From Heracleum sosnowskyi (Eukaryota > Streptophyta > Magnoliopsida > Apiales > Apiaceae), in contig CM061243.1 of assembly GCA_030848705.1 (NCBI GenBank), positions 116,708,674 to 116,772,673 of the forward strand: a stretch of 64,000 nt of DNA. The letters are read 5' to 3'. The position numbers and the translations under genes are program-made. Of the stretch, positions 20,611 to 30,436 are shown in pieces (position 1 is the stretch's first letter; each line of letters opens with the position of its first letter). A model generated the notes under the pieces. It searched no databases. It was not told the DNA's origin and saw only the letters and a list, made by a program, of their open reading frames with translations.

Positions 20611-22622
20611 AAGGGGTGTGCAACAGATTGCCTACACCTATTCTCAAGTTCAAATCACCTTATGAAGTTCTCTTTAACCAACAGCCTGATTATCAACACC
20701 TTAAAATTTTTGGTTGCTTGCCTTTTAGAACAAACCCTACAAACACTATAGATAAATTTGATCACAGAGGTGTTCCTTGTCTATTTTTGGGATACCCTCC
20801 TTTCAAAAAAGGTTATAAACTTTTCAACCTTCTCACAAATGAACACTTCATTTCCAGAGATGTGCAATTCAATGAGGAAATTTTTCCTTTTCACACACCA
20901 GACAAAGCCAAATATATGACACTGGTACCTCCCTCTTTTAAACATGATTTCCCTTTTTTGAGGAATATGATTCCTCCACTCCCGTTTCTGATATCAATTC
21001 TGATTCTGAATTTAGCATTACAACTCCTATTTCCACATCTTCTTATTCTACAATATTACCTGTAATTTCACCTGTATCTGCAGAAATACCACCTTTACCA
21101 CCCAGAAAATCTTTTAGACTTCACATACCACCAGTATGGATGCAGGATTTTGTCAGTAACAATGCTTCCACAATCTTTTCTCTGGTTGATATTGATGTTT
21201 CTCCACCATTTCAGTGTTTTCTGTCCACTCTCACTTCTACATCTGACCCCATCTCTTTTAAGACTGCTGTTCAAAAACAAGAGTACTGGATCACTGCTAT
21301 GAATCAAGAACTTGATGCTCTTGAATTGAACAACACTTGGGAGGTCACTGAATTGCCACAAGGTTGTCATGCAATTGGCTGCAAATGGATTTTTAAAACT
21401 AAATTTCTACCAGATGTTTCTATTGACAAATACAAAGCCAGATTGGTGATTCTTGGATGTCATCAACAATATAAAATTGATTTTACAGAGACCTTTGCTC
21501 CAGTGGCCAAATTAACAACTATAAGAACCCTTTTAGCAGTAGCTGCTATGGAAAATTGGATCACCTGTCAGATGGATGTCTCAAATACTTTTTTACATGA
21601 AGAGTTTTTTGAAAATGTCTACATGAAGTTGCCTCCGGGGTATACACATTTGGGCTGCAAAATCACATCTTTGGCTGTAAGCAAATCCAATTCTCTTACT
21701 CTTGTTTGCAAGCTTAAAAAATCCTTGTATGGTCTTAAACAAGGACCTAGGAATTGGTTTGAAAAACTATCAACAACCCTGCTGAAATTGAACTATGTTC
21801 AATCTAAGACTGATTATAGTCCTTTTATACATCATACATCTACATCAATCACCCTGGTGGTAGCCTATGTTGATGATTTATTAATTTCTGGAAGCTGTCC
21901 TGTTTCTATAAAAGCTCTTAAAACTCTTCTGTCTCAAACCTTTGACATGAAAGATTTGGGACCATTAACCTACTTTCTTGAGTTAGAAATACATAGAGAT
22001 GATACTGAAATCTTTATGCGTCAAAAAAAGTCTACTCGTGATATTTTGAAGGAGTATGGCCTAGTTACAACCAAACCTGTTCTTTTACCAATGGATTATC
22101 ATGTCAAATTGACTGTAGACCAAGGTGAACCTCTTTCTGATCCTACAAGCTATCAAAGGTTGGTTGGAAAGCTAATCTATTTGACCATTACTAGGCCTGA
22201 TATTTCTTATACTGTTCAACTCCTATCTCAATTCATGCAAAGCCCCACCTCAGTTCATTTGTTGGAAGACAAGAGACTTTTGAGATATCCAGTTGGTACT
22301 TCTTTTTAAGGAATTTTACTTGCTTCATCCCAGCAGCCCAGTTAACTGCATATTATGACAGTGACTGGGCATCATGTCCTATGACAAAGAGGTCAACAAC
22401 TGGATACTGCATTTTTTTAGGTGACTCACCTATCTCCTGGAAATCTAAGAAGCAGCCTGTGGTTTCAAGGTCCTCTGCAGAGGTTGAGTACATGGCAATG
22501 GCTCTTACTACATGTGAGGTTACCTGGCTGTCTGCTTTGCTCAAAGACTTAGGGATCAAGAATCTTCCTCCAACTGTTCTCATGTGTGACAACAAGGCTG
22601 CTTTAGCCATTGCAGCTAATCT
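20611..22622 (+). pseudogene. Copia A pol: integrase C-terminus, reverse transcriptase, RNase H (first part)
   Basis: After the deletion junction comes the integrase C-terminal region (KSPYEVLFNQQPDYQHLKIF, then VPCLFLGYPPFKKGYKLF). A frameshift near 20960 follows, then reverse transcriptase at 21140-22309: WIFKTKFLPD, KARLVILGCHQQ, DFTETFAPVAKLTTIRTL, LKKSLYGLKQGPRNWFEKL and the catalytic YVDDLLIS. The RT frame breaks at about 22300 (RLLRYPVGTSF). RNase H continues in another frame from about 22381 (TGYCIFLGDSPISWKSKKQ, SSAEVEYMAMAL, MCDNKAALAIAANLV) until Copia B interrupts it at 22627. The lineage differs from the Sirevirus-like B, C and D; an Ale/Ivana-type assignment is possible but unproven. 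Confidence 0.85.
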
Positions 22623-22627
22623 AGTTC

Positions 22628-23869
22628 TGTTAGTTATGAATGACACTAAGAAACTAGACAGAGGGGGGTGAATGGATAGTTTGAATGATTTTCGGTTTCT
22701 TGAAACTAAAATGCCGTGAAAGATTGTGTTGTATGTAAATGCAGAATTAAACAAACAGAACACACACAATCACTTTAATCTACTTTGTATTAAGTAAATT
22801 AAATACTACAGCCTCCAAAATTTCACAAGTGAAATTCTGGCTTCTAAACAAGAACAATGTTTTCTTGCTTTGCTTACAGAGAAAAGAAGTGCTTGAAAAT
22901 GTTTCTATGTTATGCTCACTTGCAGCTAACAGTAGGGTGTGCACAATATATATTGACCTATACAAAACTAGTGCATAAACCTAATTACACAGCTACCCTT
23001 ACTGCAACTCTATTTTGTCGTTCCATAAAAGGTTGGTTGTGTCAGGGAGGACCACTTGTTTTCTGTAGTCCTTTCCCTTATCTGAAGCTGCTTGTCTTTC
23101 TTCTTTCTCTCCAAGTTTTGCTTTAGATTTTCCATCTGTCCTTGGACCACCTGACCAACACAGATGCTTCAGTATTTGTCTCCATTGACTTTGAGTTTGT
23201 ACCTTCATTTGTCTTGTTGTAAACGTCTAAGTGTTGTTATCGTGAACTCCAGTATGTTCCTGACTTCACGATATATCCTTTGAAGACTTCGCGACATAGC
23301 CTTTGAAGACTTCGCGACATAGCCTTTTTTTGAGGACTTCGTGATCTAGCCTTTTTGGGGACTTCGCGACATAGCCTTTTTGAGGACTTCGCGATCTAGG
23401 CTTTTTGAGGACTTCACGATCTAGTACATTTTGACTTTGCTGAATCAACACTTCACGATATGAGCCTTGAAGACTTCACGACATAGTTCATTTAGAACTA
23501 TGCGATCTCAGTACTTCACGACATGGATTTTGAGGACTTCACGACATAGCTTTATTTTGACCTCACGGTATAGGGACTTAGATAAATTTCTGCAACTTAT
23601 TTCTTCAAGGCCTTATTCATCTCCATCCTGCTGCATGAACATTTCTGAACTTCTACCAGGATAATTATTCCATGGCCTATGTACATTCTAGGTGCAAGAA
23701 AATTACTAAGCTCATTATAACTTTGAGCATACAAGATAAAGCTAAGTGCATGAAAACAAGACAAGTACAGTAGAGACCTATACTATATCCCAGTGAAAGA
23801 TTTTACCAGGTCATGTAGAGTGACATAGTCACAATGAGTAGGCTTGTTAATAGTGTTATTCAGACATGC
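22628..23869 (-). repeat. 3' LTR of Copia B (main part; last 13 bp at 37392-37404)
   Basis: Split by Copia C, whose CATGC duplication gives the exact joining point. Compared with 47189-48452 it differs by roughly 2-3% (by eye). It contains a cluster of ACTTCGCGACATAG-type motifs at 23270-23560. Confidence 0.95.
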
Positions 23870-24967
23870 TGTTAGGTCCAAAGTATCGTAGAAGGGGGGG
23901 TTGAATACGATACTCACAAATAATTTAATTTCGTTCGCGGATTAATCTTTCAGTTCTATAACGAAATCAAACACACCAAACCTAATCAAGTTTCGGGGAA
24001 TATATCTTTTTATAAATATAAACCTCGAGGGGTGCTACAATTTCTAATCCATGGATTAGCGTCAATGAGTTTAAGGTTACACAAATACAAAACAATGATC
24101 AAGTTCTGAGCACTATTAATTTCTCTGATAATTTTCTCCGGCTCTTCTCTCTCTCAGTAATGTCTCTGTGTTAGAATCCTTAACTGAAGAAGACACTTCT
24201 TCTCTCTGTATTAATTGTAGACTTTGTTTAGAAAACCATCGAATTAGAATTGTAGAAACAATCCTGGCCGTTGGATCTTCTTCAACCTGTCAGACAAGTA
24301 ATTCTTTTCACCTGCTCCATGAATTAAAAACCATCGAATGGATTTAAAAACCATCGAATTAATTAAGTTAATTCACCATTCGATAGTTTTTTAATTAAAA
24401 CTATCGAATACCAAATTAACTTATTTTGGTTTTCAATGAATCACTTTAACCACCATTCGATTCCTTTTCTTGTCTTTTGTTCATTAATGATTCCACTGAG
24501 CTCCTGGGTGTTTAAGAAATAAACTGTATCAATTTCTTCGGAGATGATAAAACAACTTGATCTTTTCAGTGCCGTCACCTAGTGCAACTGGTCTGGTTCA
24601 CAGATGAATAACACTTGATCAATTCTTATTTTATGTCTTCAATACATTGCTGCTGATACGTCCCTTGTCGTTCTGGTTGCTTCATCACTGGAATCCCGTG
24701 GTACTGAACCCTAAATCATTCACATACTTCTGTCGTCTTCAAAGTCTTGTTTCTATTGCTGTCACTGAGGCTTGAACATTTTCATGAACTTCTTTCCGTG
24801 ACCTGTTTACGGACTTCAAGAATACATAACGTATTTTGATTTTTTGAGTTTACCTTTTCTTCTTTGATTCTGGATTCCTGTGCTTCTATTAATACTATTG
24901 TCTGTCTTGTCCTTTGTTGAGTTGTAGTTATCTCTTTTAGATCTTATGTTACATTATGCTTTACAAT
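23870..24967 (-). repeat. 3' LTR of Copia C
   Basis: Starts TGTTAGGTCC on the plus strand and ends GCTTTACA. It carries a cluster of AACTATCGAA / TTCGATAGTT motifs at 24335-24420. It lacks 26 bp present in the 5' LTR (around 36852-36878), a loss explained by slippage between two ATTCGAT copies. Confidence 0.95.
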
Positions 24968-24978
24968 CTCCCCCTATT
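24968..24978 (-). other. Polypurine tract of Copia C
   Basis: On the minus strand TAGGGGGAGAT directly abuts the 3' LTR. Copia B has the same GGGGGAGAT core, which supports a close relationship. Confidence 0.9.
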
Positions 24979-25199
24979 TGATTGGATAGAGTTCGACAAG
25001 CAAATACTTCGAGGATAACTCAACTAACTAAGGAAACATGAAACTACTTAAAGTAAGACAGCGTAATAATATTAATGCATTCTGGATCAGATATATATAC
25101 ATTTCCAGATTTCATAAATCAAAAAACAATTAAACTTTATACAATTAAGTTGCTCCTCTAGACTGAGCTGATAGTTCTTTTGTTCTTTGATTCTTGTTT
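24979..25199. other. 3' untranslated part of Copia C
   Basis: Between the accessory ORF stop and the polypurine tract. It holds nothing recognisable. Confidence 0.6.
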
Positions 25200-26957
25200 T
25201 CAGTCCAATTCGATCTCACCTTCTTCAATCACTGGATCGGAGTTAGCAGCTTGATAATCAATCACTGATGGATAGTGCAGTGGTTCTCCAGGTTTAAGGA
25301 TTGCTCCTCGGATGTGTCTTCCAATATACTCAACCTCTTGACCCACTCCAGCCCACAACCATGCAATGTTAACATCTTTCTTGTTTAGCTTTGGCATGTT
25401 TGGCAGTCTGGTATGCACTTCCAATCCTCTTTCCACTCTTTTCCTATAGTAAGGAGCATTCTCCATTAGAAATCTTCTAAGAGTGTCTGCTGCTTTGTCC
25501 TTCTCCGTTGATGAGAATCCAGTGGATCTAAGATACTTCTCAACTGAGATTAGATAGTTGCTTGGGTAGTCCCTCAGTTTGTCCTCAGCCAAATAGCAGA
25601 TTCTGAACAAGTCATTCGTCATGAATCTAACCATTAGAGGATCTTCAGTAATCTCTGGACTGACTTTCATCACGATCTCCTTAACATGCTCACGGAGCAG
25701 TTCATTTAGCCTTGTAGTTCTTTGGATCTTGATGAGTATAGCCTGCAATTCTGTATATGTCCTCTGTTCTAAAAACTTAGTAGAAATCACAAATGTACCT
25801 TTCTCCAGAAAACTGATTAATAAGCTCCAGGCACCATTTGCTTTAACCCCAGCATTCAGACAGATTATAGAGCTTCTCAGTGCTTTAAAGTAAGTCTGAT
25901 CTTCAAGATTAGCACTTCTGATGTCCTGAATAATGACTTTCACCTCCGCATTGTCGTTGACTTGTAATCCGTCTTCAACTCCACAAAAGGTTTTATAAGC
26001 CATTTCCCATTCAGTACCATCTTTCTTTGCCAGATCTATCATCTTCTTCTTCCTTACTTCATTATACACCTTCATTCTCTTTAGCTTTTCACTTCTCAGA
26101 ATTGCTTGCTGTTTTTCCTTCTCAGCTTGCCTGGCATCTATTGCAGCTCTCTGAGCTCTTATTGCTTCCAAGGCAGCTTCTTCTTCAGGTGATAGAGAAT
26201 TTGCTTCCTCCATATCATCATCCAAGATAGGATGTTCTATTGGCTCTGGATAATATGGCTCATGCTCCTCTTGAATAGGTTGCTCATGCATGACCTCAAA
26301 TTCCTCTTCACTTTCCTTGTCTTCCTCTACAAGCTCCTCAATCCAGTACTGTCTGATTGGAATAGCCTCAACAGTCTCCCAAACTCCCCATTTATCCGTC
26401 TCCCCTTCTCCAACTTTCTCCCCCTTAGTTGAGGAATCCTCGATAAAAGCATCCTCAGCATAAAAGACATTAGAAGGATCAGGTTCCTGATAGGAAGGAC
26501 CGGGTTGTCCAGATTGTTGGTTCTTCAGCATACTCCATATAGACTGTACTCCGTCACCTTGATTCTCCAAGAAATCCATAAGCTGCTTATTAAATTCATT
26601 TATTGAAGCTAGCGACAGGTCAATGTTCTCCAATCTTGAGTTGGTAGTCTTTTCCATATGATCCAGCCTCTTGTTTAGCTTAGACTCCACTCTTGAAAGA
26701 GAATTCATTGCATCTTTTACCCGTGCTTGACCATCCCGGATAACCAGAACGTCTTCTTTCAAAGCTTCATGTCCTTGAGACAGTGCAGTTACTTCATTCA
26801 TGAATCCATCTTTAAGTTCCCTGACGTCCATCCTCAGCTCGACCAGTTCTTCCATAGCTTCCTTCTTTAAGGAGTCCACTGCTTGCTTCGTACCTGTTAT
26901 AGTGCCAGATGCACTGCCAATGACCCTGAATGTTCTTCTGGAATCAGCTGCAGCCAA
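25200..26957 (-). CDS. Accessory ORF of Copia C, third segment (coiled-coil)
   Basis: 585 codons. The segment is in the same frame as 27030-27500 and is separated from it only by a TGA (27032-27030) and 24 more codons, so the ATG taken here is probably internal to one long ORF. Residues 25-150 are strongly heptad-like (ELRMDVRELKDGFMNEVTAL and onward) and predicted coiled coil. An acidic stretch lies at about 195-270 and a charged helix (EEAALEAIRAQRAAIDARQ) at about 270-310. The rest is helical without recognised motifs. It ends in DPVIEEGEIELD. No transmembrane segment or catalytic motif is visible. Post-pol ORFs of Sireviruses are often called envelope-like; the sequence here does not itself support an envelope function. 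Confidence 0.7.
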   Translation of the reverse strand: MAAADSRRTFRVIGSASGTITGTKQAVDSLKKEAMEELVELRMDVRELKDGFMNEVTALSQGHEALKEDVLVIRDGQARVKDAMNSLSRVESKLNKRLDHMEKTTNSRLENIDLSLASINEFNKQLMDFLENQGDGVQSIWSMLKNQQSGQPGPSYQEPDPSNVFYAEDAFIEDSSTKGEKVGEGETDKWGVWETVEAIPIRQYWIEELVEEDKESEEEFEVMHEQPIQEEHEPYYPEPIEHPILDDDMEEANSLSPEEEAALEAIRAQRAAIDARQAEKEKQQAILRSEKLKRMKVYNEVRKKKMIDLAKKDGTEWEMAYKTFCGVEDGLQVNDNAEVKVIIQDIRSANLEDQTYFKALRSSIICLNAGVKANGAWSLLISFLEKGTFVISTKFLEQRTYTELQAILIKIQRTTRLNELLREHVKEIVMKVSPEITEDPLMVRFMTNDLFRICYLAEDKLRDYPSNYLISVEKYLRSTGFSSTEKDKAADTLRRFLMENAPYYRKRVERGLEVHTRLPNMPKLNKKDVNIAWLWAGVGQEVEYIGRHIRGAILKPGEPLHYPSVIDYQAANSDPVIEEGEIELD

Positions 26958-27029
26958 GTCAACTTTCTCTTGAATAGACTTTAAAGAAACATTGTCTTGA
27001 CTGGAGGAGATCCCTTGGTCAAAGGAAGG

Positions 27030-27500
27030 TCACAGTGGAACCTTGAATAGTGGATGTCCTTCTTTGTCTCGAACTGTCATCTCCTTGAGGGAAGATTGAA
27101 CTTGTAGCTCTCTTTCTGTTGGTAACAACAGATCATCAATATTAGGTAGGGTTAGGGTGTCACTCCTCACATTTGGCTCTGGGTGTACACTCAACGTTTC
27201 TGTCGGTGTTTGAATCATTTTTCCTTTCCCACTCAGGCCAGGTGTAAGTGTTTTTGTTTCACTCAAATCCTTTGTGCTGATTGTACCTGCAGAAGAGATC
27301 ACCGTAGCCGTCCTTAAGGAGGTCACCGGTGGTGCAATGGGGCTTCGCAAGTCCCCGTCCTTGGTTAAACCAAGTTGCTGATCATCCTTAGATGATATAT
27401 CCTCTGAAGGATCTAGAGTTTGAATCTCTAGGGGGTTAGAAACAGGCTCTTTTAACAGCAGAGATCCCGAATCTTCCCCGTGAGTCTGTAAAGACTTCAC
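27030..27500 (-). CDS. Accessory ORF of Copia C, second segment
   Basis: 156 codons, low complexity, rich in Ser, Thr, Pro, Leu and Asp, probably disordered. It is in frame with the segments before (a single TAA at 27527-27525) and after. It most likely forms a linker between the N-terminal domain and the coiled-coil part rather than a separate protein. No function is assigned. Confidence 0.6.
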   Translation of the reverse strand: MKSLQTHGEDSGSLLLKEPVSNPLEIQTLDPSEDISSKDDQQLGLTKDGDLRSPIAPPVTSLRTATVISSAGTISTKDLSETKTLTPGLSGKGKMIQTPTETLSVHPEPNVRSDTLTLPNIDDLLLPTERELQVQSSLKEMTVRDKEGHPLFKVPL

Positions 27501-27524
27501 CTCAGTTGACTCCTCAATAGTAAT

Positions 27525-28991
27525 TTATTCACTGTCAACGAGTTGCCGATCTGCACCTACGTCAGACCCTTTACCCGCAGGATCCAGATATGTTCCATCT
27601 AGGGAGGTAGACAATGACCTTTTAGATTGTGCATTTAGGTCAAAGCCTTCTCTCGAAGTCTGTGAAGACCCTTGGTTCTGAGAACCTTCAACCAGTGAAC
27701 CTGACCGTAATATGGTCGGAACACAAGTTGCTTCCGTCAATTCTTCCTTACTTGATTGAGCTGTTGGTTCAGATATTGCTTTCGTTAGCGTAGCCCAATC
27801 AGCATCAGAAAAATCAGTAAAGGGCTCTTTGAATGAGAGAAATGAAGTATCAGCAGTTGCCTCAGTTTCTGTTCTTCTCCTTTTAGAGGAAGGCAGAGCT
27901 GCTGTTGAAGGGTGTATCTCCTTATGTGGTGCTGCTTTGGCACTATCTCCCTCTACACTCATGGATGGTTCTTTAATGGGTATAGTAGGGGAAGGAGGTT
28001 CGTTTATGTTTTCATTTGGCTCTTCCAAAGGCTCTTCGACCGTGGTTAGAGGTTGTGGGTTTGCAACCTCCTGGTCAGGAATGGCCACTAAGGGCTCTGG
28101 ATCAACATCCATTGGTACAGGTGCCATTACAGGTTCAGGTTGTGGAATATTACCTTGATTTACCTGTTCCCCTGGGGGTAGAAGTGGTAGGGGCACCGTT
28201 CTTAGATATTCAGTGAGAACAGTGGGTACCCCTGGAAGATAGTTGTTCTTCCTAATGAGAGCGGTTATGGCATTGCTCTTCATTCTTATGCACTCCTGGT
28301 TGGCCTCACCTTCAAAGATCTCCCGTTCATCATCTGTTAAGATATCATTGAGAATTAGCTGTAGGAACCTAGGATAGAAACAGAGCACATCTTCATTTAT
28401 GCCTGTTCTTTCATCCAGTGGTCCCATGCACATAACTACTTGATCAATCACTATCCGTCCTATGTTAATATGCCTGTTGTTCGCAATGGCAAACCCTATC
28501 TTTTGAAGGAATAAGGGAATGCCATGCAGATTTGTTAGCTTGGCAGTAAAAACATGTATCAGGGTATGAAAGAAAAAGTTCCATGGCTTTGGCAGGTAAT
28601 GCTTTAGGAACTCTCCCACCAAAAAGTTAGGTTGTTGACTTCTGATAAGAGTGAAGAAAGCATGTATTTCCTCAGTTGTGGGATCCGGAACAAGGTTTTC
28701 TGTTGGAAAATGAAGAATTCGATTAAAATCATGTTCCGTTACCCTTATTGTTCTGCCCCCTGGCACAACAAAACTGAAGGACCGTATGTTATTCTCAGTT
28801 GTATCCGTGGCGGTTGTGTACAACGCAGTCAATTGATCAATGCAAAGGACCACGGGAGTACTTACAGCGTATGCCACTAACGAACGTGTATTCAAAAACT
28901 CTGCCCATGCACGAATTTGAGGATTCGTTATGGATTGCAGATTTTGAAACGAGACATGATTAGTCTTGGTAACAATAAATTCTCCAGCCAT
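27525..28991 (-). CDS. Accessory ORF of Copia C, first segment (plant transposon-protein domain)
   Basis: 488 codons from the ATG 1445 nt after the pol stop. Residues 25-250 form a folded domain: AWAEFLNTRSLVAYAVSTPV, VVPGGRTIRVTEHDFNRIL, KHYLPKPWNFFFHTLIHVF, NRHINIGRIVIDQVVMCM and FYPRFLQLILNDIL. It resembles the domain annotated as a putative plant transposon protein in many plant genomes. The same arrangement of helices appears in Copia B at 42417-41287. From about 265 on the sequence is Pro/Glu-rich and disordered, with a basic patch KRRRTE at about 370 that could be a nuclear localisation signal. The function is not known; expression would need a subgenomic or spliced RNA. Confidence 0.75.
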   Translation of the reverse strand: MAGEFIVTKTNHVSFQNLQSITNPQIRAWAEFLNTRSLVAYAVSTPVVLCIDQLTALYTTATDTTENNIRSFSFVVPGGRTIRVTEHDFNRILHFPTENLVPDPTTEEIHAFFTLIRSQQPNFLVGEFLKHYLPKPWNFFFHTLIHVFTAKLTNLHGIPLFLQKIGFAIANNRHINIGRIVIDQVVMCMGPLDERTGINEDVLCFYPRFLQLILNDILTDDEREIFEGEANQECIRMKSNAITALIRKNNYLPGVPTVLTEYLRTVPLPLLPPGEQVNQGNIPQPEPVMAPVPMDVDPEPLVAIPDQEVANPQPLTTVEEPLEEPNENINEPPSPTIPIKEPSMSVEGDSAKAAPHKEIHPSTAALPSSKRRRTETEATADTSFLSFKEPFTDFSDADWATLTKAISEPTAQSSKEELTEATCVPTILRSGSLVEGSQNQGSSQTSREGFDLNAQSKRSLSTSLDGTYLDPAGKGSDVGADRQLVDSE

Positions 28992-30436
28992 TTTAAAATT
29001 TCCAGAAAATTCAAATAAACCAAAAACTAATTTTTCCCTTTTTTTTTTACTTAAATTTAATTAATTAATTTTATTAATTAATCAAACTCTAACAAAAATA
29101 CCCCTTTTTCTTGATAACACAACTTCGAGAACTGTCAAGATATAGAACCCTAATTGTTACAGCCAACTAACAAACAAAATCACAAGAACTCAATTGTATA
29201 AACAATTAAATTCCAAGAAGTGTTCTGTTAAAGATTTCTTTGAAGTGCACAATTTGGGTTCGATGGTTTCTCCTTCACTTTGTTTCAAAACTCAAAAACA
29301 ATCAAGGATTCACTGTTAGAAGAGAATCAACAGTGAAAAACAGTAATCTTTTTAAGTTTTACTCGGTTAAAACTGAAGAAACTATCGAGATGTGTTCTTG
29401 AAACTATATCAAAAATGTATGTATATATAATCGGCCACTTGCAAGTTCTCAGATCTATAAAAAAAAATGAGAAAGAAAGAGACAAGGCACGATTTTATAC
29501 CTTTTAAAACTTATAGGGGTAATCTTGTCAATCCTGGTTCGATAGTTTTTAATTGAACTATCGATAGTTTTCTGCAAGGGGTAAACCTGTCAACTGGAAT
29601 TCGATAGTTTTTGAAAAACTATCGAATTTTTTGAAATTCAGAATTTTAAAAGGTTTATCAGAAAACTATCGAAGTGTTTTTCTTTGAAAAACTATCGAGC
29701 AAATGCTTTTGAAAAACTATCGAGAACTTTAGTATTAAGTAATTAAGTTCACTTCGATATTTTTCTTAATTTTTCAAAATCTATCGAGGATTTAAATATT
29801 GAATAAAGTAAATCCACTTCGATACATTTTAAATTAAACTCAAAAACTATCGAGAATTGTTTTCGATAGTTTTTCTTTTCCTTTTCAAAAACTATCGAAA
29901 ATTAATTTCGATAGATTTATCTATGTACTTGAAAAACCATCGAATTTCCTAAATTCGATATTTTTGCTTCTGTCTTCATTTTAAAACCTGTTCTTGTTTT
30001 AAAAATCAGAATTTTTATTTCCTGCTTAGTTTTAATTCTAATAAATCTTTTCAAATTTACCAAAATCAATTCTTAACAGAAAATTCACAATTTTCTTAGA
30101 ATAAAATCAATTAAATATCATTGAGTGACATTAATCAATTAAAATCTAATCAATTATGCTGCATTAATCTACAATGTTAAAAACAAAGCAAATTAGTTCA
30201 AATTAAATAAATGCTTGAATATTTAGAACAAATATTAGCACTTAAATAATTTTTAGAATTAATAACTAATTAAATGCCAGAAGATATATCATCCATATTT
30301 ATGACATAAAATTAGTATAATAATCCTAACTACGAGAATTGCTCCAGAAAATAAATTCACGAGTCCTAAGGATATAGCAATTCTTAAACTCATGTATTCA
30401 TCAGGACTCTCTGCAGTTACTGACTTCTAATCAAAA
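28992..30436. repeat. Post-pol spacer of Copia C with AACTATCGA repeats
   Basis: 1.4 kb, AT-rich, without coding signal. Between about 29535 and 29960 it carries roughly fifteen AAACTATCGA or TTCGATAGTTT motifs in both orientations, able to form hairpins such as TTCGATAGTTTTTGAAAAAC with its complement. The same motif occurs in both LTRs of this element but not in Copia B. A promoter for the accessory ORF could lie here (inference). Confidence 0.8.
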
